From contig NZ_JALGQH010000033.1 in the NCBI RefSeq assembly GCF_022810305.1, positions 1 through 64,000 of the forward strand: a DNA stretch of 64,000 nucleotides, read 5' to 3'. The position numbers and the translations under genes were made by a program. Under the pieces are notes generated by a model that ran no database searches, was not told the DNA's origin, and worked only from the letters and a program-made list of their open reading frames with translations. Positions 8,665 to 16,360 of this stretch are shown in pieces. Position 1 is the stretch's first letter. Every line of letters begins with the position of its first letter. This stretch comes from Rhodococcus sp. ARC_M6 (GTDB lineage Bacteria; Actinomycetota; Actinomycetes; Mycobacteriales; Mycobacteriaceae).

Positions 8665-9822
8665 ATGTTTACTCTGACCGATGACGAGCGGGCGATTCGC
8701 GACACCGCCCGCGACTTCGCGGCCGAGCATCTGGCGCCCAATGCGGTTGAGTGGGACCAGACCAAGCATTTCCCGGTGGACGTTCTCCGCAAGGCAGCGT
8801 CCCTGGGAATGGGCGGCATCTACATTCGTGAAGACGTAGGTGGCAGTGAACTGACCCGCGTCGATGCTGCCCGGATCTTCGAGGAGCTTGCGAAGGGTGA
8901 TCCGTCGATCGCCGCGTACATCTCCATTCACAACATGGTGACGTGGATGATCGACCAGTTCGGCAACGACGAACAGCGACACAAGTGGGTTCCGGGTCTG
9001 TGCTCGATGGACCAGCTGGGCAGCTACTGCCTCACTGAGCCCGGTGCCGGCTCCGACGCAGCGGGCTTGAGTACCAAGGCCGTTCGCGACGGAGACGACT
9101 ACGTCCTCAACGGTGTGAAGCAGTTCATCTCCGGCGCAGGCACTTCTGACGTGTATGTCGTCATGGCTCGCACCGGAGCTGCTGGTGCCAAGGGGATCTC
9201 GGCGTTTATCGTGCCGAAGGATTCGCCGGGTCTGTCGTTCGGTGCCAACGAGATCAAGATGGGTTGGAACGCGCAGCCCACTCGTCAGGTCATCATGGAG
9301 GACGTGCGAGTCCCCGCGGCCAACCTTCTCGGTGAAGAGGGCAGTGGGTTCCGCATCGCCATGAAGGGCCTCAACGGTGGCCGCCTGAATATCGCTGCCT
9401 GCTCGGTGGGCGGCGCGCAGGCAGCACTCGAGAAAGCTGTCGGATATTTGACCGACCGCAAGGCTTTCGGCGCGCAATTGATCGAATCGCAGGCGCTGCA
9501 GTTCCAGCTTGCCGATATGCGTACCGAACTCGAGGCTGCCCGCACTCTGCTGTGGCGTGCTGCCGAGGCACTCGAAACAGACGCACCCGATGTTGTCGAA
9601 CTATGCGCGATGGCCAAGCGCTTCGCGACCGACACCGGTTTCGACGTAGCCAACCGGGCGCTCCAGCTTCACGGTGGGTACGGCTATCTTGCTGAGTACG
9701 GGATCGAGAAGATCGTGCGAGATCTTCGGGTTCACCAGATCCTCGAAGGTAGCAACGAGATCATGCGGGTGGTCATTGCCCGCAGCGTGGTCGGAGCGCA
9801 AGGAAAGCAGGGAGCAGCATGA
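8665..9822 (+). CDS. Acyl-CoA dehydrogenase, probably isobutyryl-CoA dehydrogenase
   Basis: 385 residues from the ATG at 8665. It is an FAD flavoprotein with the motifs YCLTEPGAGSDAAGL and KQFISGAG. The C-terminal LHGGYGYLAEYGIEKIVRD and QILEGSNEIMRVVIAR regions hold the catalytic-base helix seen in branched-chain acyl-CoA dehydrogenases. Its position between mmsA and a 3-hydroxyisobutyryl-CoA hydrolase points to isobutyryl-CoA to methacrylyl-CoA. Substrate specificity is inferred from context. The stop overlaps the next start by four bases. Confidence 0.9.
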   Translation: MFTLTDDERAIRDTARDFAAEHLAPNAVEWDQTKHFPVDVLRKAASLGMGGIYIREDVGGSELTRVDAARIFEELAKGDPSIAAYISIHNMVTWMIDQFGNDEQRHKWVPGLCSMDQLGSYCLTEPGAGSDAAGLSTKAVRDGDDYVLNGVKQFISGAGTSDVYVVMARTGAAGAKGISAFIVPKDSPGLSFGANEIKMGWNAQPTRQVIMEDVRVPAANLLGEEGSGFRIAMKGLNGGRLNIAACSVGGAQAALEKAVGYLTDRKAFGAQLIESQALQFQLADMRTELEAARTLLWRAAEALETDAPDVVELCAMAKRFATDTGFDVANRALQLHGGYGYLAEYGIEKIVRDLRVHQILEGSNEIMRVVIARSVVGAQGKQGAA

Positions 9823-10856
9823 GCGAAGTACTCATCGAAAAGCGCGACGGACTGGGACGCATCACGCTCAACCGTCCCAAGGCGATCAACGCGCTCAATC
9901 ACAACATGGTGGCGCAGATGGCCAAGGCGCTCGAGGAATGGAAGAGCGACGACGACGTCAAAGCTGTTGTGCTCACCGGCGCCGGCGAGCGTGGCCTGTG
10001 TGCCGGCGGCGACATAGTCTCGATCTACCACGACGCCAAAGACGGCAAGACCGGTTCACTCGATTTCTGGCGTGACGAGTACATCCTCAACGCCGAAATC
10101 GCGAACTACCCCAAGCCGTACATCGCGATCATGGACGGCATAGTCATGGGCGGCGGCGTCGGAGTGTCCGCGCACGGCGACATTCGCATCGTCACCGAAC
10201 GCTCGATGATCGGAATGCCCGAGACCGGAATCGGTTTCATCCCCGACGTGGGAGGCACGTACCTACTCTCGCGTGCACCCGGTGAGCTGGGAACCCATAT
10301 CGCGCTCACCACTGCGCGTCTGAGTGCCGGCGACGCCATCGCGTGTGGCTTCGCAGATCATTTCATTCCGTCGGAGAACATCGAGACGTTTATCGAAGCT
10401 CTGGCTTCGTCGACGGTGGAACAGGCGGTCGCTCAGTTCGCCGAGCCCGCACCGGTATCCGAGCTTCTTGCCCAGCAGAGCTGGATCGACGCAGCGTACT
10501 CGGCGGACAACGTCGCGACGATTGTCGAACGACTGCGCGCCAGCGGAATTCCCGAAGCAGAGAAGGCGGCTGAGGCGATTTTGGGTAAATCTCCGGTCGC
10601 ACTGTCCGTGACATTGCGTTCGCTGCGTCATGCCAAGGGCGCCGGCAGTCTCGAGGAGGTGCTGAACGAAGAGTTCCGGGTATCCACCGCAGCACTGCGT
10701 TCACACGATCTTGTCGAGGGAATCCGAGCGCAAGTTGTCGAGAAGGACCGAAACCCACAGTGGTCACCGGCCACTCTCTCCGACGTCACCGAAGAAGCAG
10801 TGGTCGCATACTTTGCGCCGCTCGGCGAGCGCGAGCTCGGCCTTACATCTCACTGA
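9819..10856 (+). CDS. 3-hydroxyisobutyryl-CoA hydrolase (crotonase superfamily)
   Basis: 345 residues, longer than ordinary enoyl-CoA hydratases (about 260) and matching the HIBCH subfamily. It cleaves 3-hydroxyisobutyryl-CoA to 3-hydroxyisobutyrate and CoA. Crotonase landmarks are [22 protein letters not shown] (oxyanion hole), IMDGIVMGGGVG, and MPETGIGFIPDVGG carrying the catalytic Glu and Asp of the hydrolase subgroup. A C-terminal extension (SLEEVLNEEFRVS...GIRAQVVEKDRNPQW) is typical of the family. It overlaps the preceding dehydrogenase by four bases. Confidence 0.92.
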   Translation: MSEVLIEKRDGLGRITLNRPKAINALNHNMVAQMAKALEEWKSDDDVKAVVLTGAGERGLCAGGDIVSIYHDAKDGKTGSLDFWRDEYILNAEIANYPKPYIAIMDGIVMGGGVGVSAHGDIRIVTERSMIGMPETGIGFIPDVGGTYLLSRAPGELGTHIALTTARLSAGDAIACGFADHFIPSENIETFIEALASSTVEQAVAQFAEPAPVSELLAQQSWIDAAYSADNVATIVERLRASGIPEAEKAAEAILGKSPVALSVTLRSLRHAKGAGSLEEVLNEEFRVSTAALRSHDLVEGIRAQVVEKDRNPQWSPATLSDVTEEAVVAYFAPLGERELGLTSH

Positions 10857-10879
10857 CCAATGCCGAAGGAGCGCGAGCT

Positions 10880-11779
10880 ATGAGCACGACTGTTGGATTT
10901 ATCGGACTCGGTCACATGGGTGGCCCGATGGCAGCCAATCTGGTCAAGGCCGGTCACAAGGTTGTCGGCTTCGACCTGGCGCCGGCGGCACTCGAGCAGG
11001 CTGTCAAAGATGGTGCATCTGTGGCTGATTCAGCCGCGGATGCAGTGCGCGGCGCGGACGTCGTCATCACGATGTTGCCCAGCGGCAAGCATGTCTTGGG
11101 GCTGTATGACGAGTTGCTGCCGATCGCGACACCCGGAACCCTGTTCATCGACTGCTCGACTATTGATGTCGCTGACGCCAAGGAGGCCCACGACAAGGCC
11201 GAAGCTTCAGGCCATCGCAGCGTCGACGCACCCGTCTCGGGCGGTGTTGTCGGTGCAACCGCCGGCACCCTCGCTTTCATGGTGGGCGGCTCCGAAGCGG
11301 ACTTCCAGGCTGCATCCCCATTGCTGGAGGTGATGGGCCGCAAGGTAGTTCACTGCGGCGACGCCGGTGTCGGTCAGGCTGCGAAGATCTGCAACAACAT
11401 GATTCTCGGCGTATCGATGATTGCGATCAGCGAGGCGTTTGTCCTCGGAGAGAAGCTGGGGCTGAGCAATCAGGCGCTGTTCGACGTTGCGTCAAACGCA
11501 TCGGGGCAGTGCTGGGCATTGACCTCCAACTGCCCGGTCCCCGGACCGGTACCCACCACCCCGGCCAACAACGATTACCAGCCAGGCTTCGCTGTCGCAC
11601 TGATGGACAAGGACCTCGGTTTGGCGGCAAACGCTTTGCGCACCAATGGTGTTGACGGCGAACTCGGACTCCGGGCCGCAGAGCTCTACAGTCGTTTCCA
11701 TGCCGCGGGCGGTGGCGGCCTGGACTTCTCTGCCATCATCAACGACATCCGTGATCGTTCGACCGAAGGACAGCAGTGA
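10880..11779 (+). CDS. mmsB: 3-hydroxyisobutyrate dehydrogenase
   Basis: 299 residues from the ATG at 10880, preceded by AAGGAG; the longer frame starting at 10760 overlaps the hydrolase gene and is rejected. It oxidises 3-hydroxyisobutyrate to methylmalonate semialdehyde with NAD, the substrate of MmsA. The N-terminal Rossmann motif is [16 protein letters not shown], with the substrate loop [11 protein letters not shown] and the catalytic lysine in [10 protein letters not shown]. The stop overlaps the next GTG by four bases. Confidence 0.95.
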   Translation: MSTTVGFIGLGHMGGPMAANLVKAGHKVVGFDLAPAALEQAVKDGASVADSAADAVRGADVVITMLPSGKHVLGLYDELLPIATPGTLFIDCSTIDVADAKEAHDKAEASGHRSVDAPVSGGVVGATAGTLAFMVGGSEADFQAASPLLEVMGRKVVHCGDAGVGQAAKICNNMILGVSMIAISEAFVLGEKLGLSNQALFDVASNASGQCWALTSNCPVPGPVPTTPANNDYQPGFAVALMDKDLGLAANALRTNGVDGELGLRAAELYSRFHAAGGGGLDFSAIINDIRDRSTEGQQ

Positions 11780-12552
11780 CCGACTTCAACACCATCATCC
11801 TCGAGCGCAAGGGCCGCGTCGGCGTCATCACGCTCAACCGCCCCAAGGCTCTCAACGCCCTGAACTCCGAGCTGATGAACGAGGTGGTTGCAGCCGTAAC
11901 CGATCTCGAAGCAGACAACGGCATCGGCGCAATCCTGATCACCGGTTCCGAGCGCGCATTCGCCGCCGGCGCCGATATCAAGGAAATGCAGTCCAAGACT
12001 TACATGGACGCCTACACCGAGGACTTCTTCACCCCGTGGGATCGCGTCGCGGCGTCTCGGAAGCCGCTGATCGCCGCTGTCGCGGGATACGCACTCGGTG
12101 GCGGTTGCGAGCTTGCGATGCTCTGCGACTTCATCATTGCCGCCGACACCGCAAAGTTCGGTCAGCCCGAGATCAAGCTCGGTGTCATCCCCGGCATCGG
12201 CGGCTCACAGCGTCTTACCCGCGCAGTGGGCAAGGCCAAGGCCATGGAAATGTGCCTCACCGGACGCAATATGGATGCCGAAGAAGCTGAGCGCGCAGGC
12301 CTCGTGTCGCGGGTCGTTCCGGCTGCAGACCTGCTCGACGACGCTCTGAAGACGGCAACCACTATTGCCGAGATGTCCCTGCCGATCGCGATGATGGCCA
12401 AGGAAGCGGTCAACCGCTCCTTCGAGTCCTCCCTCGCTGAGGGAGTCCGCTTCGAACGTCGCATCTTCCACTCGACGTTTGCCACGGAAGACCAGAAGGA
12501 AGGCATGGCCGCATTCGTGGAGAAGCGGTCAGCTGAGTTCAAACACCGCTAG
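11776..12552 (+). CDS. Short-chain enoyl-CoA hydratase
   Basis: 258 residues from a GTG overlapping the mmsB stop. It hydrates 2-enoyl-CoA; in this operon methacrylyl-CoA is the logical substrate. Features include [26 protein letters not shown] (oxyanion hole), [13 protein letters not shown] with the first catalytic Glu region, and [21 protein letters not shown] with the second. It resembles mycobacterial EchA8. It is the last gene of the operon, followed by a strong hairpin shared with the convergent MarR gene. Confidence 0.93.
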   Translation: MTDFNTIILERKGRVGVITLNRPKALNALNSELMNEVVAAVTDLEADNGIGAILITGSERAFAAGADIKEMQSKTYMDAYTEDFFTPWDRVAASRKPLIAAVAGYALGGGCELAMLCDFIIAADTAKFGQPEIKLGVIPGIGGSQRLTRAVGKAKAMEMCLTGRNMDAEEAERAGLVSRVVPAADLLDDALKTATTIAEMSLPIAMMAKEAVNRSFESSLAEGVRFERRIFHSTFATEDQKEGMAAFVEKRSAEFKHR

Positions 12553-12564
12553 TAGTGCCCTGAT

Positions 12565-12611
12565 GATCCTGAAGGATTTCACTCGCTGAGCGAGCGAAAT
12601 CCTTCAGGATC
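12565..12611. terminator. Long bidirectional hairpin between convergent genes
   Basis: GATCCTGAAGGATTTC (12565-12580) pairs perfectly with 12596-12611. The enclosed sequence also folds (CTCGC with GCGAG), giving a stem of about 20 pairs. It lies between the 3' end of the valine operon and the 3' end of the MarR gene. Confidence 0.85.
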
Positions 12612-12613
12612 GT

Positions 12614-13144
12614 TCACGTTCCGGCCTCGAAATCGCCGGCATCTTTCCGCAATTCAGTGAGGATCGTCACCAACTGGTCGAGCTTGTCCGGTGCCAGACC
12701 CGGGTGCGCGAAGACCTTGGCGTTGAGCAATTCGGTTGCCTCGAGCGCGAGCGTCCGACCGGCGTCGGTGATTTCGATGAGCGTCGTACGTCGGTCGCTG
12801 GGATGCGGTACACGTCGTACGAGCTTTGCCTTCTCCAACCGGTCAACGGCATTGGTGACGCTGGTGGGATGAACCTGAAGGCGGGCACTGGCCTTGGTCA
12901 TCGGAAGTGCGCCGGACCTGGTGAAGGTGAGCAGTGTCAGCAGTTCGTAGCGGGCGAACGTCAGCCCGAGTGGCTTGAGTACCTCTTCGACCCGGGCCAT
13001 CATGATCTGCTGGGCTCGCATGACCGAGGTGACGGCCGCCATTCCGTCGGCGACGTCACTCCAACCGTGCTCGGTCCATTGCCGATGCGCCTCTTCGATG
13101 GGGTCGAGGGGGAGCGGCGAGGCGGGAGGCATAGGTTCGATCAT
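12614..13144 (-). CDS. MarR-family transcriptional regulator
   Basis: 176 residues. The winged helix-turn-helix spans about residues 60-130, with the recognition segment MTKASARLQVHPTSVTNAVDRL and the wing VRRVPHPSDRRTTLIEIT, classic for MarR. An N-terminal proline-rich stretch of about 15 residues precedes the dimerisation helices. It is divergent from the mraY-like gene with a 73-bp gap, so it may control that gene and itself. It is convergent with the valine operon. The ligand is unknown. Confidence 0.9.
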   Translation of the reverse strand: MIEPMPPASPLPLDPIEEAHRQWTEHGWSDVADGMAAVTSVMRAQQIMMARVEEVLKPLGLTFARYELLTLLTFTRSGALPMTKASARLQVHPTSVTNAVDRLEKAKLVRRVPHPSDRRTTLIEITDAGRTLALEATELLNAKVFAHPGLAPDKLDQLVTILTELRKDAGDFEAGT

Positions 13145-13204
13145 CCCATGCTTGCCAGGCGCCGACCGCCTCGTCTGATTGTGTGTCGCCGGCGGTTACA
13201 TCTG

Positions 13205-13220
13205 TAGAGTCCACCGAGTG
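13205..13220 (+). promoter_or_regulatory. -10 box and leaderless start of the mraY-like gene
   Basis: TAGAGT (13205-13210) lies 7 nt before the GTG at 13218 with no ribosome-binding site between. This spacing places the transcription start on the start codon. It supports choosing this GTG over the ATG at 13179. Confidence 0.55.
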
Positions 13221-14294
13221 ATTTCAATCCTCGTCGCGGGTGGCGTCTCGCTATTCGTCGCTCTGTTCCTGACGCCTTTCCTCATCAAAGTGCTGTCCAA
13301 ACAGGGGCTCGGACACGAGATCCGCACCGAGGGGCCGCAAAGTCATCAGGGCAAGCGCGGCACCCCGTCGATGGGCGGAATCGCGATCATCGCGGGTATG
13401 TGGGCGGGCTATCTGGCAGCCCACGTGATCGGCTTCGGTTCGGTACTTCCGAGACTGTCCGCTTCGGGTTGGCTGGTCCTCGCGTTGGCGACGTCACTGG
13501 GAATCGTCGGATTCCTGGACGACTTCATCAAGATTCGTAAGAAACGCAACCTCGGCTTGAACAAGACGGCGAAGACGGTCGGTCAGCTCGCGAGCGCGAT
13601 CATTTTCGGCGTGCTGTTTCTGCAGTTCTCCAACAACAAGGGCGTCACACCGGGTAGCCAGTACCTTTCGCATGTTCGCGATATCTCGGTGTTCTCGATG
13701 GGAACCATCGGGTTCCTGGTCTTCTTCTGCGTGCTTGTCTTCGCCTGGTCCAACGCGGTCAACTTCACTGACGGCCTCGACGGCCTCGCAGCCGGTTCGA
13801 TGGGCATGATCCTCGGGACCTACGTCGTCATCGCCGGGTGGCAGTACCGGAACTCGTGTGTGCTCGACCCCGTCGCCGGTTGTTACGACGTGCGAGACCC
13901 GCTCGACATCGCGATAGTCGCGGCCGCTGCGGGTGGAGCGTGCCTCGGTTTCCTCTGGTGGAATGCCGCGCCCGCGCAGATCTTCATGGGCGACACGGGT
14001 TCGCTGGCTCTCGGTGGTCTTGTGGTCGGACTATCAGTCACAACCCACACCGAACTACTGATGGTCATCATCGGCGCCCTGTTCGTCGCTGAGATCCTGT
14101 CGGTGATCATTCAGGTGTTGGTGTTCCGATCGTCCGGCCGACGCGTATTCAAGATGGCCCCGATACACCATCACTTCGAGTTACTCGGTTGGCCCGAGAC
14201 AGTGGTGATCGCCAGATTCTGGATCTTTGTTGCCATCTCCTGTGTTCTCGGATTGGCGACTTTCTACAGCGAATGGTTTGCGGCCGCAGGCTAA
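13218..14294 (+). CDS. mraY: Phospho-N-acetylmuramoyl-pentapeptide-transferase (MraY), outside a dcw cluster
   Basis: 358 residues with about ten membrane helices. It attaches phospho-MurNAc-pentapeptide to the polyprenyl phosphate carrier, forming lipid I. True MraY signatures are present: the catalytic aspartates in [22 protein letters not shown] (in part), [27 protein letters not shown] and the MraY-specific [11 protein letters not shown]. This separates it from WecA, which is also in the window. No mur or fts genes are adjacent; it sits between a MarR gene and a secreted esterase. It is probably an additional copy, but the rest of the genome is not visible. Confidence 0.9.
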   Translation: MISILVAGGVSLFVALFLTPFLIKVLSKQGLGHEIRTEGPQSHQGKRGTPSMGGIAIIAGMWAGYLAAHVIGFGSVLPRLSASGWLVLALATSLGIVGFLDDFIKIRKKRNLGLNKTAKTVGQLASAIIFGVLFLQFSNNKGVTPGSQYLSHVRDISVFSMGTIGFLVFFCVLVFAWSNAVNFTDGLDGLAAGSMGMILGTYVVIAGWQYRNSCVLDPVAGCYDVRDPLDIAIVAAAAGGACLGFLWWNAAPAQIFMGDTGSLALGGLVVGLSVTTHTELLMVIIGALFVAEILSVIIQVLVFRSSGRRVFKMAPIHHHFELLGWPETVVIARFWIFVAISCVLGLATFYSEWFAAAG

Positions 14295-14301
14295 GCGGAG
14301 C

Positions 14302-15477
14302 TCACGGCAGGGTCCGGAAGGATCCGGACCCGACAATGGTTCCGTCGGCTTCCAACGTGTAGTTGTACGTCGTGTCCGGGCTGAGACTCGAGACAATGCT
14401 CAGCGTCCGGGGGCCTGTCCTGGTCGTGTAGTTGTACACGTAGAACGGTCCCTTGATCGCGGTGACGCGGAACGTCGTGCGACTGGTCCCCGGCGGGATG
14501 GAGACGGTTAGATCTGCCCCGATTCGGGTTGGGATGATCGTGTGGTTCCACGCGGACGGCGTCGGTTGAGGCGTTGTGGTCGGCGGGCTGGGCGGCGTAG
14601 TCGGTGTCGGTGTTACTACGGGTGTGGTCGGGATGGTGGGGGTGCCATCTGCACCGGGCACGTGCTGGTCCAGGTGTTGCGCCAAGACCTGACCGAACCG
14701 GCCCGAGAGATTGTGGCCGAGGCCGGGGGGAGATTCCAGGTCTGTCGTGAAACCTCTCGCCGCGTACCAGGCTGATCCGTTCTGTGCGTCACGTAGCGCG
14801 TTGTATCCGCCGGCCCCGGTATCGGCCGCCCCGGTGTACCAATGCATCGGAAGGTCGCTGACCAGAGCGTCGTCGAAGGGCGCTGCCGAGACACGCGGCA
14901 CTCCGCCTCCACCGAAGACCACTGTGCCGCCACCGTTGATCTGTGAGGAGTACTCAGGCAGGTAGAACTGCGTGATGAACTGGGCGCCTCCGCTGTAGCC
15001 GACGAGCCAGACGTCCGTGCTGTCGATGTTGTAGCCGGCTTTGAGTGTGTTGACCAGGTCGGCGACGAAGTCGGCGTTCGCGCTCCCGTTCTCCCACCAA
15101 GTGATAGGTCCATCGGTGTCCGGCGCAAGCACCGGGACCGTGATGTAACCGCGTCCGCGTGACTGAGCCACGATGCCCGACGCCCCTCCGAGGCTGTACG
15201 AAGAGGTGGGATTCTTGAACTCGTACGCGTCGTCCCCGTGAAACTGAAGCACCAAACCGGCCGCATGGTCTTGCGGGATTCCGGAGGCATAGACGTGGAA
15301 CTGGGATGACAGACCGTTGGACGCGGTAAAAGGCTGGAACGTTCGATCCGTGTAGGGCAAGCCGGTGCCGTGTGTACTGACGGCCGCCGCGACGGGTGGC
15401 GTCGCCGTCGCAAAGGCGAGGCCGACCATTGCGATGACTGCGGCCAGGGTTGCTGTCTTCAGTCGTGTTCGCCGCAT
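14302..15477 (-). CDS. Secreted esterase of the PHB-depolymerase/feruloyl-esterase type with C-terminal beta domain
   Basis: 391 residues from the ATG at 15477, which has GAGAGG upstream. The N-terminus is a signal peptide (RRTRLK, then a hydrophobic run, then A-x-A near residue 32). The alpha/beta-hydrolase nucleophile is the serine of VGYSGGAQF. A proline/threonine-rich linker (about residues 275-310) leads to an 80-residue fibronectin-III-like C-terminal domain. The substrate is unknown; extracellular ester or polymer hydrolysis is likely. It converges with the mraY-like gene with only 7 bp between the stops. Confidence 0.75.
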   Translation of the reverse strand: MRRTRLKTATLAAVIAMVGLAFATATPPVAAAVSTHGTGLPYTDRTFQPFTASNGLSSQFHVYASGIPQDHAAGLVLQFHGDDAYEFKNPTSSYSLGGASGIVAQSRGRGYITVPVLAPDTDGPITWWENGSANADFVADLVNTLKAGYNIDSTDVWLVGYSGGAQFITQFYLPEYSSQINGGGTVVFGGGGVPRVSAAPFDDALVSDLPMHWYTGAADTGAGGYNALRDAQNGSAWYAARGFTTDLESPPGLGHNLSGRFGQVLAQHLDQHVPGADGTPTIPTTPVVTPTPTTPPSPPTTTPQPTPSAWNHTIIPTRIGADLTVSIPPGTSRTTFRVTAIKGPFYVYNYTTRTGPRTLSIVSSLSPDTTYNYTLEADGTIVGSGSFRTLP

Positions 15478-15599
15478 CGATGATGCCTCTCGTTGCTGTG
15501 GTCCCCGTGTCTCACTACAGCACATCTGGTCAGAGCTTGAATCATGCTGAGTGAAAGTAGTGTCGGCCCGCAGCGAAAGCGGCAGAGTCAGTCAGTGAC

Positions 15600-15673
15600 G
15601 CGGGTGTGGCCGAGTGGCTAGGCACCGGCCTGCAAAGCCGTTCACACGGGTTCGAATCCCGTCATCCGCTCCA
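15600..15673 (+). tRNA. tRNA-Cys (GCA anticodon)
   Basis: The cloverleaf is readable. The acceptor stem GCGGGTG pairs with CATCCGC, the anticodon loop is CTGCAAA with GCA at 15632-15634, the T-loop is GGTTCGAATCC, and CCA is encoded (15671-15673). A strong hairpin terminator follows 4 bp later. Confidence 0.96.
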
Positions 15674-15677
15674 ACGA

Positions 15678-15708
15678 CAAGCGGGGCCGACAATGTCGGC
15701 CCCGCTTG
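15678..15708. terminator. Hairpin terminator after tRNA-Cys
   Basis: CAAGCGGGGCCGAC (15678-15691) and its exact complement (15695-15708) are separated by a 3-base loop, a 14-bp GC-rich stem. It terminates the tRNA transcript and may also stop the converging 28-codon gene. Confidence 0.85.
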
Positions 15709-15742
15709 TGTTCGCCGGTACGTCGGCGAGTGCTGCTGGCGA

Positions 15743-15829
15743 TTAGCTGCCGGCCGTGAGCTTCTGAAGAAGCTTCACGATCTGCGAAACGATGTCGATG
15801 GTTGCGCTGATGGTGTCAAATGAACCCAT
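15743..15829 (-). CDS. Very small amphipathic peptide (28 aa)
   Basis: ATG at 15829 with an excellent GGAGGA ribosome-binding site 5-6 nt upstream, and TAA at 15743. The peptide begins MGSFDTISATID and continues IVSQIVKLLQKL before a short TAGS tail. F4, I7, I11, V14, I17/V18, L21 and L24 repeat every 3-4 residues, giving a clear amphipathic helix with near-zero net charge and no signal peptide. A second tiny gene lies upstream on the same strand. I do not recognise a family. By size, lack of signal and tandem pairing it recalls the PorA/PorH small porins of corynebacteria, but this is only an analogy. Confidence 0.65.
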   Translation of the reverse strand: MGSFDTISATIDIVSQIVKLLQKLTAGS

Positions 15830-15970
15830 GATGGTCCTCCGTGTGTGTTTGCCCGACCTTGTGCCGTACAGGAGCAAGCTAGCAAACTGGACGTTCGTAT
15901 GTGTGGATTTGACTCAATTGTAGTAATTCGGCGTGGCGAAAAGCCTGCGAATGCTACACAAATAGGATAA

Positions 15971-16002
15971 AACCGGCCAAACTCCCCGAAGTCTGGCCGG
16001 TT
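15971..16002 (-). terminator. Intrinsic terminator of the 38-codon gene
   Basis: AACCGGCCA (15971-15979) pairs with TGGCCGGTT (15994-16002). On the minus strand the stem is followed by TTTTATCC, giving a U-rich tail. It lies 16 bp after the stop of the 38-aa gene, so that gene forms its own short transcript. Confidence 0.75.
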
Positions 16003-16017
16003 GGTGGTGCGTGGAGA

Positions 16018-16134
16018 TCAGCTGAAAGCGGAGACTGCGGAAATCAGACCGATGGCAGCCACTCCGAGCTTGAGGACATTCATGATGTCGGCGAGCTTGA
16101 CACCTTCGGGCAAAACGTCTTCGACAGACTGCAT
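16018..16134 (-). CDS. Very small hydrophobic peptide (38 aa)
   Basis: ATG at 16134 preceded by AAGGAA 7 nt upstream; TGA at 16018. It begins MQSVEDVLPEGVKLADI and ends in a hydrophobic helix LKLGVAAIGLISAVSAF of about 18 residues. It has an acidic N-terminus and no cleavable signal. It carries its own terminator and a clear ribosome-binding site, so it is very probably expressed. No family is recognised. It could be a small membrane or cell-envelope peptide partnering the 28-aa product 190 bp downstream. A hydrophobic type-I toxin is the main alternative, but no antisense RNA signal was seen. Confidence 0.62.
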   Translation of the reverse strand: MQSVEDVLPEGVKLADIMNVLKLGVAAIGLISAVSAFS

Positions 16135-16296
16135 GTCGTAATTCCTTACGTGTTGGGGAAACGTGGTCCAGTGCCACTGCAAGCAAGATACCTAACAGCC
16201 CTCGCTGGCGCGTGCCCGGTGTTCCGGATCACAATTGCGCAGAATCGGCAATTTGTCCAGTAGTCGCGCTGGTCGCGGCCATAAGTGGATGCCCCA

Positions 16297-16324
16297 TTGA
16301 CTTCTTTCTGTGACTATCTATAAC
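16297..16324 (+). promoter_or_regulatory. Sigma-70-type promoter of the amidohydrolase gene
   Basis: TTGACT (16297-16302), a 16-bp spacer, then TATAAC (16319-16324). This is a near-consensus housekeeping promoter placing the transcription start near 16331, about 30 nt before the chosen GTG. Confidence 0.65.
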
Positions 16325-16360
16325 GTTCAGTCACACGTAGATGGGGCGAGGAGTCAGACA

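Noticed and set aside
12565-12611. Possible CRISPR-like or mobile repeat
   Set aside because: A single inverted repeat between two convergent gene ends, best explained as a terminator; no second copy nearby.
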